DNA of 64,000 bases, from contig JBGAKR010000001.1 in assembly GCA_044224315.1 (NCBI GenBank), forward strand, positions 1,364,001-1,428,000, written 5' to 3'. The position numbers and the translations under genes were made by a program. The stretch's first letter is position 1; every line of letters starts with the position of its first letter. Positions 54,811 through 62,966 of the stretch are shown here, one piece after another. The notes under the pieces are model-generated. The model saw only the letters and a list, made by a program, of their open reading frames with translations. It had not been told where the DNA came from and ran no database searches. This DNA is from JAGXTF01 sp044224315. GTDB taxonomy: Bacteria > Bacteroidota > Bacteroidia > NS11-12g > UBA955.

Positions 54811-55402
54811 TTATTTACGCCGGTGAAAACTTTTATTAAGGTCATTTATAGTTTGACTCTGGCCACCTTGGGGATCTGGACTATTTTGGCGAAAAACGAG
54901 TGTACTATCATCAAATAATATCCAGTCTCTAAATTTGGCGGTTATAGTTCCGTGTTCATTTCTGTGTACCACAAATTCAGCGAAGTGCACAGTGGTATCG
55001 GGTGTTGGTGCGTAATCTGTTATATACACTTCATGTATTTTCATCACCGAATCTTTTATCACCGAAACTTCAATTTTGCTGTGAAAAGTATAAACATTTG
55101 TTTTAATGATTTTGATGTGTTTTGTAGGAGTATCTTTATCCTGAATCCAATATTTTGACCAGGATAAAAGGTGATTAGAGTCTATCATTTTTGTGCTGTT
55201 ATATTCATACAGCCATTCGGGAGCTCCGGCACCACCTGGGTAATACATATAATAAGTTTTATAACTTGTAAGTTCCCAAGTACCTGTTAAAATATTAAAA
55301 TTTTCCTGGACAGGCAATTTGCCAGCTGATTTTGATTTGTGATTTTTTTTTACAAGCAAAACCAATAATGACAACAATAGTAAGGTAAATGTAAATTCGC
55401 AT
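54811..55402 (-). CDS. Lipoprotein with lipocalin-like C-terminal part, frameshifted at a run of nine A
   Basis: The conserved-looking part (GTWELTSYKTYYMYY..., about 180 residues) is in the frame that ends at 54811. That frame has no ATG near its beginning and would need a TTG inside the gap terminator. In the neighbouring frame ATG 55402 gives a clear lipoprotein signal, MRIYIYLTIVVIIGFA-C-K, four bases after a TAAATTTG box. The two frames join at the A-run (T on the plus strand, 55343-55351). With eight A instead of nine they form one 196-residue lipoprotein (CKKNHKSKSAGKLP). So there is a one-base shift in a homopolymer, either phase variation or an assembly error. Function unknown. Confidence 0.75.
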
Positions 55403-55406
55403 AAAT

Positions 55407-55414
55407 CAAATTTA
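55407..55414 (-). promoter_or_regulatory. -7 box TAAATTTG before the frameshifted lipoprotein
   Basis: Exact TAnnTTTG, four bases before the ATG at 55402 and just after the gap terminator. It supports the lipoprotein start. Confidence 0.55.
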
Positions 55415-55415
55415 A

Positions 55416-55443
55416 TAAAAAAACCCGGCAACTTGGCCGGGTT
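55416..55443 (-). terminator. Rho-independent terminator after gap
   Basis: On the minus strand, AACCCGGC and GCCGGGTT form the stem around CAAGTT, followed by seven T residues. Confidence 0.85.
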
Positions 55444-55465
55444 TTATATCATTATTGGAAATTAA

Positions 55466-56476
55466 TTATTTTATCAAACCGGCAAAGTGGTGCACGGTGC
55501 GAACCAATTGGCTTACATAACTCATTTCGTTATCGTACCAGCTTACTACTTTAATCAGCTGGGTATCGCCTACTGTAACCACTTTGGTTTGGGTAGCATC
55601 GAACAATGAACCGTAGTTAATGCCAATGATATCGGTACTTACCAATTCTTCTTCGGTATATCCAAAGCTCTCATTAGATGCGGCTTTCATAGCTGCATTC
55701 ACTGCTTCAGCGGTAGTTTTCTTTTCACAAACGGCGGTAAGTTCGGTTACAGAACCGGTAATGGTGGGTACACGTTGAGCACCGCCATCCAGTTTGCCTT
55801 TCAGCTCGGGCAATACCAGGCCAATGGCTTTGGCTGCACCGGTGCTGTTGGGTACTATGTTTTGGGCGGCTGCACGAGCGCGGCGCAAATCATTTTTAGG
55901 ATGTGGAGCATCCAAAGTATTTTGGTCGTTGGTGTAAGCGTGAATAGTGGTCATGCTACCGGCCAGAATGGTAAAGTTATCATTCAGGGCTTTGGCCATT
56001 GGAGCCAGGCAATTGGTGGTACAACTTGCGCAGCTTATAATAGTTTCGCTACCATCCAAAATATGATGGTTAACATTGAAAACAACGGTTTTCAAATCTC
56101 CGGTAGCAGGGGCAGAAATTACAACTCGTTTTGCGCCTGCGGTAAGGTGGGCAGCAGCCTTGTCTTTGTCGGTAAAGAAGCCTGTACTTTCAATTACAAC
56201 ATCTACACCGTGGTTGCCCCAGGGAATTTGTGCGGGGTCTTTTTGTGCGTAGATTTTAACTTCGTGACCATTCACAATAATAGAATTATCGGTAGCAGTA
56301 ACCTCTTGTCCAAAACGGCCCTGGGCACTGTCGTATTTCAGCAGGTGTGCAAGCACAGCCGGGCTGGTAAGGTCATTGATTGCAACAACATCGATACCTT
56401 CCATGTTGTAAATTTGGCGGAAAACCAGACGGCCAATACGACCGAAGCCATTAATGGCAACTTTTACAGAACTCAT
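55466..56476 (-). CDS. gap: Glyceraldehyde-3-phosphate dehydrogenase (type I)
   Basis: Central glycolytic and gluconeogenic enzyme. 336 residues, full length. The NAD motif NGFGRIGRLVFRQ is at about 8-20, the catalytic Cys is in SCASCTTNC (about 150-158), and WYDNEMSYVSQL closes the sequence. The NAD-binding acid after strand two is Asp in AINDLTS, typical of NAD preference. The start codon has an A-rich leader after a TACTTTTG box, and a strong terminator follows. Confidence 0.98.
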   Translation of the reverse strand: MSSVKVAINGFGRIGRLVFRQIYNMEGIDVVAINDLTSPAVLAHLLKYDSAQGRFGQEVTATDNSIIVNGHEVKIYAQKDPAQIPWGNHGVDVVIESTGFFTDKDKAAAHLTAGAKRVVISAPATGDLKTVVFNVNHHILDGSETIISCASCTTNCLAPMAKALNDNFTILAGSMTTIHAYTNDQNTLDAPHPKNDLRRARAAAQNIVPNSTGAAKAIGLVLPELKGKLDGGAQRVPTITGSVTELTAVCEKKTTAEAVNAAMKAASNESFGYTEEELVSTDIIGINYGSLFDATQTKVVTVGDTQLIKVVSWYDNEMSYVSQLVRTVHHFAGLIK

Positions 56477-56502
56477 TGTTTTTTGTTTTTTTTAAGGAGC
56501 CG

Positions 56503-56510
56503 CAAAAGTA
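56503..56510 (-). promoter_or_regulatory. -7 box TACTTTTG before gap
   Basis: Exact TAnnTTTG, 26 bases before the gap ATG. The leader between them is rich in A, as expected for highly expressed Bacteroidota genes without Shine-Dalgarno sequences. Confidence 0.55.
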
Positions 56511-56563
56511 CTATTTAACTGCTGAAATGGCAAAAAAGTAGCACAAAAAGCAAATTGCCCTTA

Positions 56564-56989
56564 TTAATCTGCGGGGCTTAGAACAAACAGGGTTTTCCCG
56601 TTGCCATCTGTAAAATTCATATTTTTATCTGCCGTTTCGGCGTGCATTACCCGCTGCATGGCATTGTACAAGGCCGACTCTAGTTTCTGAGCACTTTCGC
56701 TGCAAACGGCAGTGCTGGTTTTGATTTGCCCGAATTGCATAAATTTGGTATCCCATAAAATCTGGCTGCTAAATTCATTGCAGCCCCCGTTTCCTTTGGA
56801 AATAAGATTTTTCAAATCGAAACGCATAGTAGGCCTTTTTACCATCATCGAATCAGGTTTTAAATTCTCTACCCATATCACCTCCCAATTGGTTTGCTCT
56901 TTGACTCTCTTTTTTGCACTATAATTGTCGGTTTTGACACAATTCGAAAACAAAAAAGCAGCGCATAACAAATAATAAAAATTGCGCAT
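56564..56989 (-). CDS. META-domain lipoprotein (HslJ-like)
   Basis: 141 residues. Signal MRNFYYLLCAAFLFSN-C-VK, then a short META domain: NWEVIWVEN, RPTMRFDLKN, GNGGCNEFSSQ, MQFGQIKTSTAVC and a last strand TLFVLSPAD. META proteins such as HslJ are envelope proteins linked with heat-induced or motility-related traits. A one-mismatch -7 box, TTAATTTG, lies four bases before the ATG. It follows gap on the same strand but is separately promoted. Confidence 0.85.
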   Translation of the reverse strand: MRNFYYLLCAAFLFSNCVKTDNYSAKKRVKEQTNWEVIWVENLKPDSMMVKRPTMRFDLKNLISKGNGGCNEFSSQILWDTKFMQFGQIKTSTAVCSESAQKLESALYNAMQRVMHAETADKNMNFTDGNGKTLFVLSPAD

Positions 56990-57033
56990 ACTTCAAATTA
57001 ACGCAAAATTCATGTTTTATGTTTAATGGGTTA

Positions 57034-57660
57034 TTATTTGGTGGGCCAGAAATTGGGTTTTTTCGATAAAATTCTCTTCCAAGATACTAGTCCAAAAGCG
57101 GCTAAACCTAAAAACAGCAGGTATAACAAAGCTGTTAAATCCAGGGATTTGTATAAGTACATGGGTATGTAAATTATATCAACTAAAATCCATAAATACC
57201 AGCTTTCCAATATTTTACGGGCTTGTAAAACAATGGCAATAATGCTTATTACAGTTGTAAAACTATCCCAAACAGGCAGGCTGGCTGTGGGTTGCCAAGT
57301 AATCAATGCTTTGTACCAAATGCCCCATACAGCAATAAAAATTAAGGCTAATAACCAGTAATACTTACGATTTAATTGTGTTATTTCAAGTTTTGATTCG
57401 CTATGCTTGCCGCGGGTCCAGGAGATCCATCCGGCAATTTGAAATCCGGCAAAAATAATTTGTAAAAATGCATCACTAAAATAACCGCTTTGATAAAATA
57501 CAATGGCATACATGGCTCCAGACAATAAACTCACTGGCCAATTCAGCCACTTTTCTTTTGCCGCCAGCCATACACACCAAAAACCGGTTGCGGCTCCAAT
57601 CACTTCAATGGGATTGGAAAGCATCGATTGCAGCTGATCTAAAAGAATGTGGCCAGTCAT
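57034..57660 (-). CDS. pnuC: PnuC-family vitamin transporter (nicotinamide riboside or thiamine)
   Basis: 208 residues with seven to eight membrane segments. Family marks: GAATGFWCVWLAAKEKWLNWP near the start, then FQIAGWISWTRGKHSE with the W-x-x-W-type core, and SWYLWILVDIIYIPMYLYKSL for the substrate region. PnuC relatives move nicotinamide riboside or thiamine without ATP. No kinase, NadR or TPP riboswitch is next to it, so the vitamin cannot be fixed. Confidence 0.9.
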   Translation of the reverse strand: MTGHILLDQLQSMLSNPIEVIGAATGFWCVWLAAKEKWLNWPVSLLSGAMYAIVFYQSGYFSDAFLQIIFAGFQIAGWISWTRGKHSESKLEITQLNRKYYWLLALIFIAVWGIWYKALITWQPTASLPVWDSFTTVISIIAIVLQARKILESWYLWILVDIIYIPMYLYKSLDLTALLYLLFLGLAAFGLVSWKRILSKKPNFWPTK

Positions 57661-57816
57661 TTAAAGATTTTATTTTGCCGCATCAGCCAACAAATTTACT
57701 GTTTAGGTCATGTCAAATTGGCAAAGATGAAAGATTGGACATAATTTTGTTTTTAAAGATGCACAGTCGCAGGCTGTCAAATAAAATCTTAACTCATTAA
57801 CCATAAAAGTATAACT

Positions 57817-58413
57817 ATGTTCGAACTACCACAACTGCCGTATGCGCACAACGCACTCGAGCCACACATCGACGCTAAAACCATGGAAATACACCATGGC
57901 AAACACCACCAGGCCTATGTTACCAACCTCAATAACGCATTAAAGGGTACGGAAGGAGAAAATAAGAGCCTGGAGGAGATTGTAAGCAATATAAGCAAAT
58001 ACCCTATGCCAGTGCGCAATAATGGCGGTGGCCATTGGAACCACAGCTTTTTCTGGCAAATTATGGGCCCCAACGCTGGCGGTGCCCCGACAGGTGAGCT
58101 TGCCGACGCAATTAATGCCTCTTTTGGCAGTTTTGAAGCGTTTAAAGAGCAATTTGCAGCCGCAGGTACCACCCGCTTCGGCAGTGGCTGGGCCTGGTTG
58201 GTAAAGCATGATGGCAAACTTGTTATTTGCAGCACCCCGAATCAGGACAATCCATTGATGGATATTGCTGAGGTTAAAGGCACACCCATTCTGGCACTGG
58301 ATGTATGGGAACATGCCTATTATTTGCACTACCAAAACCGTCGCCCCGACTATATTGCAGCTTTCTGGAATGTTGTAAACTGGAATAAAGTGGCCGAATT
58401 GTACGCCAAATAA
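57817..58413 (+). CDS. sod: Superoxide dismutase (Fe/Mn type)
   Basis: Turns superoxide into hydrogen peroxide and oxygen. 198 residues, standard length. Metal ligands are visible: His26 in IHHGKHH, the second His in GGGHWNHSFFW, and Asp and His in LDVWEHAYYLHY. GSGWAWLV matches the conserved core. It converges with rplY across a strong two-way terminator. The metal cannot be told from the sequence. Confidence 0.97.
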   Translation: MFELPQLPYAHNALEPHIDAKTMEIHHGKHHQAYVTNLNNALKGTEGENKSLEEIVSNISKYPMPVRNNGGGHWNHSFFWQIMGPNAGGAPTGELADAINASFGSFEAFKEQFAAAGTTRFGSGWAWLVKHDGKLVICSTPNQDNPLMDIAEVKGTPILALDVWEHAYYLHYQNRRPDYIAAFWNVVNWNKVAELYAK

Positions 58414-58427
58414 AAAATAGTATTTCA

Positions 58428-58463
58428 AAAAAAAATCCCCTCGGATTTCCGGGGGGATTTTTT
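58428..58463. terminator. Two-way terminator between sod and rplY
   Basis: AAAATCCCCTCGG and CCGGGGGGATTTTTT form a hairpin with A-rich and T-rich ends, so it can serve both converging genes. Confidence 0.85.
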
Positions 58464-58482
58464 ATGAAATTGAAATTTAAAA

Positions 58483-59070
58483 TTATTTTTTGGCAGCGGC
58501 AGCAGCAGCGTCGGCAGCTTGCATAAGTGCACGGGTGGTTTTGCAACTTACGATTGCATTTTCCTGGGCGTCTAAAATTTCGAAGCCTGAAACCTGTACA
58601 TTTTTTACTTTTACGCTTTGGCCAATCTCAACGGTATCAATGTTTACATCGATATAGTCGGGCAAATTCTGAATCAAACCACGAACGGTAAGTTTGTTGA
58701 TTTTTTTCACCAATTTACCACCGGCACGCACACCGGGAGAGTTACCTACCACACGCACGGGGATAGCCATAACCACAGGTTTAGCAGGGTCAACAGCCAT
58801 AAAATCAACGTGCAGAATGGCATCAGAAACCGGGTGGAATTGGATATCCTGTTGGATGGCTTCGTAGGTTTTTCCGTTAATGTCTAATCTCACCTTGTAC
58901 ACATTTGGGGTGTAAATCAGGTTTTTGAAGTCGGCCTCATATACGCTAAAGTTCAGGTTTTCGCCTTTTCCATACATTACACAAGGTACTTTTCCTGCAT
59001 TGCGCAGGGCGGTAGAAGAGCTGGTGCCTAGCACATCGCGCAATTCTCCTTTTAAAAGAATGGTTTTCAT
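58483..59070 (-). CDS. rplY: 50S ribosomal protein L25 (Ctc type)
   Basis: 195 residues. The N-terminal L25 domain (about 1-95) has LRNAGKVPCVMYGKG and SVYEADFKNLIYTP, with FHPVSDAILHVDFM. The C-terminal Ctc beta-barrel extension follows, ending in an Ala-rich tail (ADAAAAAAKK). It binds 5S rRNA. It is 15 bp after prs on the same strand, the usual prs-rplY order. Confidence 0.97.
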   Translation of the reverse strand: MKTILLKGELRDVLGTSSSTALRNAGKVPCVMYGKGENLNFSVYEADFKNLIYTPNVYKVRLDINGKTYEAIQQDIQFHPVSDAILHVDFMAVDPAKPVVMAIPVRVVGNSPGVRAGGKLVKKINKLTVRGLIQNLPDYIDVNIDTVEIGQSVKVKNVQVSGFEILDAQENAIVSCKTTRALMQAADAAAAAAKK

Positions 59071-59085
59071 TTATCTATGCTTTTT

Positions 59086-60072
59086 TTAGTTGCTTTTTAA
59101 TTCCAGGTTGGTTTGTGAACCCGGGTTGTAAATTTGTTTAAACAGGGTGCTTACGCTTCCGTTTTCGTGCACATTGCGAATAGCGCGGGCAAAAAGCGGA
59201 GCTACAGAAATCACCTTAATTTTTTCGTGGTGCTGTTTTAAAGGAATAGAATCGGTTACCAACAATTCGGTAAGTACAGAATTGTCAAGGTTTTCAAAAG
59301 CTTTGCCGCTAAGTACCGGGTGACAGCACATGGCCCGCACACTCAGGGCGCCTTTTTCTTTCAGCATGGCTGCGGCTTTACAGAGGGTTCCGCCGGTATC
59401 AATAATATCGTCGATAACTACCACGTCCTTGTCTTTCACGTCTCCAATCACAGTCATATTGGCGATTTCGTTGGCACGTTTGCGTTCTTTATCGCAAATA
59501 ACCATGGGCAGGTTCAGCGCTTTAGCCACCTCGCGGATACGGTTACTGGCTCCAACATCGGGTGCCGCTATAACCAGATTCTCCTGATTTAGGGTGCGGA
59601 TATAGGGAACAAAAACAATAGAACTTTCCAGGTGATCTACCGGAATATTAAAGAAGCCCTGAATTTGGGGGGCGTGCAGTTCCATGGTAATCACACGGCT
59701 GGCTCCCGCAGCGCTGAGAATATCGGCCACCATTTTGGAAGCGATAGACACGCGGGGTTTGTCTTTACGATCCTGACGGGCAAAACCATAGTAAGGAATA
59801 ATGCAGGTAATAGAGTTGGCCGATGCGCGTTTAGCTGCATCAATCATCATCAGCAGTTCCAGCAGATTATCGCCCGGAGGGTTGGTGCTTTGCACCAAAA
59901 AGATATCGCAACCGCGAATACTTTCGTTAAATACCGGCTGAAATTCGCCGTCGCTAAATTTGTTAACTGTGAGATTGCCCTGATCGATTCCGTAATATTC
60001 ACAGATGCCGCGCGTCAAGGCTTGAGATGCGCCGCCGGAAAAAATCTTTACCGGATGTATTAATGATGCCAT
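59086..60072 (-). CDS. prs: Ribose-phosphate pyrophosphokinase
   Basis: Makes PRPP from ribose 5-phosphate and ATP for nucleotides, histidine and tryptophan. 328 residues. Key motifs: NKFSDGEFQPVFNESIRG, IPYYGFARQDRKD (about 104-116, the flexible-loop region) and the PRPP site VVIDDIIDTGGTLCKAA (about 216-232). It starts 59 bp after tRNA-Gln, and the two could share a transcript. Confidence 0.97.
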   Translation of the reverse strand: MASLIHPVKIFSGGASQALTRGICEYYGIDQGNLTVNKFSDGEFQPVFNESIRGCDIFLVQSTNPPGDNLLELLMMIDAAKRASANSITCIIPYYGFARQDRKDKPRVSIASKMVADILSAAGASRVITMELHAPQIQGFFNIPVDHLESSIVFVPYIRTLNQENLVIAAPDVGASNRIREVAKALNLPMVICDKERKRANEIANMTVIGDVKDKDVVVIDDIIDTGGTLCKAAAMLKEKGALSVRAMCCHPVLSGKAFENLDNSVLTELLVTDSIPLKQHHEKIKVISVAPLFARAIRNVHENGSVSTLFKQIYNPGSQTNLELKSN

Positions 60073-60131
60073 AGCTTTGGATTCTACTGTCTCCGCGGAA
60101 TTGCGGATATCATCAAACCTGCTTTTTTTGT

Positions 60132-60203
60132 TGTCCGACTAGGGCTCGAACCTAGACTCTTCTGGACCAAAACCAGACGTGTTGCCAGTTACACCATCGG
60201 ACA
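60132..60203 (-). tRNA. tRNA-Gln (anticodon TTG)
   Basis: Folds on the minus strand with acceptor stem TGTCCGA and TCGGACA, an anticodon stem TCTGG / CCAGA and loop TTTTGGT (anticodon TTG, reading CAA), and T loop TTCGAGC. 72 nt, no encoded CCA. Its -7 box is at 60216-60223. Confidence 0.95.
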
Positions 60204-60215
60204 ATTTTGGGGTTG

Positions 60216-60223
60216 CAAAAGTA
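60216..60223 (-). promoter_or_regulatory. -7 box of tRNA-Gln (TACTTTTG)
   Basis: Exact TAnnTTTG, 12 bases before the tRNA 5' end. Confidence 0.55.
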
Positions 60224-60264
60224 CTAAAATCCGATAATAAATCAAGGGCTTTGAAAAAAATTTC

Positions 60265-61311
60265 TCAATTGCTTGTTTGGGGTCGGTATTCAAATTCTGT
60301 TACCGATTCGATTTTGGGTCGGCGCGAACTGAACTTTCGGCTGCTTTTGAGCAAATTGTCCTGGTAGGTGTATGTTGTAGTCCAGCTATTGGTTTTTAAG
60401 TTGTAATGCTCAGATGCAGTAATGGTTGTGTCGGCGCCATAATCCGTGGTGGTAGTATAGTACAACTTATCGCCATACTTGCCCCGGTATTGTATCATTT
60501 TTACGGTGCGGTTCAGGCTGTCAAGCTCATTTATATAGCGGAAGGTTTCTGTACCCATGTTTTGCTCATACACTTTTTGGGTATGTCCGTTTGGGAGTTT
60601 TACCTGGCTACGGCATATACGGGTTTCTTTTTTAGCTTCTTTTTTGGTGAGTGCTCCATAATGGTTGCAATCATAATCGCGCCGATATACCAGTTTGCCT
60701 TTTCTGTCTATTACCTCTTCTACCAGCAGTTGTCCGGTATCGTTCAGGTAAGCATAGTTGTGCAAGTATTCTTCTTTGGCTGTATTACTGCCGTATACAT
60801 GCAGCTTTTGCAGCTTATTGTTTTTGTATTCGTAAAAACTGTACGACTGCAATTTCATTTTTTCACCTTTGAAAAATGAATATGAAATACGATTGCCCGA
60901 ATCGTCGTAAGTATTGGTAACCCGGTACTGCAGTTTGTTGTTTTTTACCAATTCGTAATTGAGTACCCGGCCTTTGCTATCGGGGGTATACGACTCCACA
61001 ATTTTTTCATTTCCAGATTTACTTTCGTGGATTATTTTTACTTCATATCCATTTGAATCGTATACCGAAGTGGTAATAAAACTGCGTTTTTTGGTAAAAC
61101 TTTTTGAATTATAATCATAGGTTTCTTTGCGCACCGAGTAAATGTTTTTTGCCGCAATGGCTGTATCCTTATACAGGTATAACCAATTAGCATATTTAAC
61201 AACATAGTTGCGCGAAATACCGAATGAAATGCGGTCATTTTTCCAGCCCTGTGCCTGCAGGCTTGCAGCAGCAGTAATGTTAAATAATAGAAGCAGGTAA
61301 AATTGTTTCAT
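60265..61311 (-). CDS. Exported YD-repeat-like protein
   Basis: 348 residues from ATG 61311 (MKQFYLLLLFNITAAASLQA-type signal peptide, ending LQAQ); a longer frame would use TTG. The body is a run of loose YD/RHS-type strands: YDYNSKSFTKK, VYDSNGYEVKIIHE, TYDDSGNRISYSFF, FYEYKNNKL, NYAYLNDTGQLL, DYDCNHYGALTKK, SEHYNLKTNSWTTTYTYQDN. Each unit is about 20 residues with a Tyr-Asp pair and a turn. The repeats are too few for a full toxin shell. The start codon is at the edge of an 18-bp inverted repeat. Function unknown. Confidence 0.72.
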   Translation of the reverse strand: MKQFYLLLLFNITAAASLQAQGWKNDRISFGISRNYVVKYANWLYLYKDTAIAAKNIYSVRKETYDYNSKSFTKKRSFITTSVYDSNGYEVKIIHESKSGNEKIVESYTPDSKGRVLNYELVKNNKLQYRVTNTYDDSGNRISYSFFKGEKMKLQSYSFYEYKNNKLQKLHVYGSNTAKEEYLHNYAYLNDTGQLLVEEVIDRKGKLVYRRDYDCNHYGALTKKEAKKETRICRSQVKLPNGHTQKVYEQNMGTETFRYINELDSLNRTVKMIQYRGKYGDKLYYTTTTDYGADTTITASEHYNLKTNSWTTTYTYQDNLLKSSRKFSSRRPKIESVTEFEYRPQTSN

Positions 61312-61353
61312 AATAATCAGGTTCAAATTTAAACGTTTGAACCTGATTATTAT
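61310..61353. repeat. 18-bp perfect inverted repeat overlapping the start of the YD-like gene
   Basis: Arms at 61310-61327 and 61336-61353 are perfect reverse complements (core CAGGTTCAAA / TTTGAACCTG), with the eight-base loop TTTAAACG. On the minus strand a TAAATTTG box (61324-61331) sits in the loop and right arm, and the start codon follows the last arm. It also lies just after the DUF1501 gene stop (61370). It may act as an attenuator, a protein site or a terminator. A T-run is weak on both strands. Confidence 0.75.
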
Positions 61354-61369
61354 TTTATAAAAGATTATT

Positions 61370-62944
61370 TTAACGCACCGTTAAAACTTTTGTAATTTTT
61401 TTATTGCCCTGTGCCAATTGCACAAAATAGTTGCCACTGCTCAGGCCATTGAGGTTCACTTCCAGTTCGTGCTCACCTCTTCCGTGTTTGCCGCTGCCAA
61501 GGGTCCGAATCTGATTGCCCAGGGCATCGAACAATACCAGGTCTACCTGGCCGCCATCGGTATAAAATTTCAGTCGGGTACTTTCAGCAGCAGGGTTGGG
61601 ATAAGGGTCAAATAACTCTATCCGGCTCATCAAATCGGCCCAATCTTCGAGGCTTGCAGGGTTGGATTTGAAAATGGGCAATGTATTAAAAGTTTTACCC
61701 CCCATAACCCTTTTGGCGGCTGCTGGGCTAAGTCCAAGCCAATCTTGCAATACACTTACATATATCTGCCTGAAATCATATTGCATAGGCATGTTGTCGT
61801 TTACGGTAGTGGTGCTGGGTATAGTAGGATTGGTGCCAATGATACCGCTTTGCACTCCGTTTCCGAAAACAAATAGCGGAGCAGCCGCGCCATGGTCAGT
61901 GCCCAGGCTAAAGTTGCTTTGTATGCGGCGTCCGAATTCACTCATTGTTAAACCTGCTACTTTGTCTGCAACGCCCATCAAAGTCAGGTCGTCCTGAAAG
62001 GCTTCTATGGCAGTAGACAATTGACCTAATAAATTAGCATGTGCTCCTTTGGTTACATCGCTGTTGTCCACTTGCTGGCTATGCGTATCATATCCATTCT
62101 GGCTTACCAAATACACCTGGGTTTTCAGCCCACCTTTAATAAGTTGGGCCACAATTTTAAGCTGGTCGGCCAGATTGTTGCCAGAAGCAGGATATTTAGT
62201 AGACTGATTTTTCCCTGCCGCAGCCGCCGCTTTTACCACTGTAGCATATTTATTGGTTTGTTGTCCTATAGTGCGGATATAGGTAAGCTCTTTACCGTAA
62301 TTATTGGAGGGAGCTGTTTCAACAGTACCGTTCACCAGGTTGTAAAAGTTAGTAGGGTCGGTTATGGCCATTCCCATACTGGAATTAGGGCCCATTAAAG
62401 CCATGCTCACAACGCCTCCTATTTGTATGGCTGGAGGGTCGGGAGAGCCGGTATTTGGGTAACCTGAGGGAAATCCTGGAAATTCACCATCCAGATATCG
62501 GCCCAAAACGCCGGTAACCCAGCTCTCATTGGTATCGGAGCCTGTGCCCCAAATGTCGCTTGAACGAAAATGTGAGAAATTAGGGTTTGGGTAACCCACT
62601 GCCTGAATTGCACTAACAAGCCCATTGTTATACAAATTACGCAGGCCGGTCATTGCAGGATGTAGTCCCACACCGGTTTTTCCGCTGAGAGTCAACACTT
62701 TGTTTTCAGGAATCAGAATATTGGCCCTTGCAGAGCTTAGTTTGCTGTATTGGTCGGTAGGAATGAGGGTATTTAAACCGTCATTACCCCCTCCCAAACT
62801 TATTACCACCAATATTTTGCCATTCGAATTGGCGCGTGAGCTAAGTGCACTCAGCAAAGGAGAGGCACCCAGGGTACTTATTTTTAAACCACCTACAGTT
62901 ACTGGAAGCAGGGTAGAGGCTTTGAGGAAATTTCTTCTTTTCAT
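61370..62944 (-). CDS. DUF1501 protein with Tat-like signal and T9SS type A domain
   Basis: 524 residues. The signal peptide begins with twin arginines (MKRRNFLKAS), matching the Tat consensus RRxFLK. The body is a DUF1501 (sulfatase-like alkaline phosphatase fold) protein: VISLGGGNDGLNTLIP, YDTHSQQV, LTMSEFGRRIQSN and DHGAAAPLFVFG hold the metal-site-like acids and His. The last 80 residues are a T9SS type A domain (ELFDPYPNPAAESTRLKF, LVLFDALGNQIRTL). It follows the DUF1800 gene by 22 bp, a common pair. The substrate is unknown. Confidence 0.9.
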   Translation of the reverse strand: MKRRNFLKASTLLPVTVGGLKISTLGASPLLSALSSRANSNGKILVVISLGGGNDGLNTLIPTDQYSKLSSARANILIPENKVLTLSGKTGVGLHPAMTGLRNLYNNGLVSAIQAVGYPNPNFSHFRSSDIWGTGSDTNESWVTGVLGRYLDGEFPGFPSGYPNTGSPDPPAIQIGGVVSMALMGPNSSMGMAITDPTNFYNLVNGTVETAPSNNYGKELTYIRTIGQQTNKYATVVKAAAAAGKNQSTKYPASGNNLADQLKIVAQLIKGGLKTQVYLVSQNGYDTHSQQVDNSDVTKGAHANLLGQLSTAIEAFQDDLTLMGVADKVAGLTMSEFGRRIQSNFSLGTDHGAAAPLFVFGNGVQSGIIGTNPTIPSTTTVNDNMPMQYDFRQIYVSVLQDWLGLSPAAAKRVMGGKTFNTLPIFKSNPASLEDWADLMSRIELFDPYPNPAAESTRLKFYTDGGQVDLVLFDALGNQIRTLGSGKHGRGEHELEVNLNGLSSGNYFVQLAQGNKKITKVLTVR

Positions 62945-62966
62945 CTTCTTTGTAATTAAATTTAGA

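Noticed and set aside
55403..55431. TTG 55431 as start of the 54811 gene
   Set aside because: It lies inside the gap terminator and gives no lipoprotein signal.
57661..57816. TPP or NAD riboswitch near pnuC
   Set aside because: No THI-box-like sequence on either strand.
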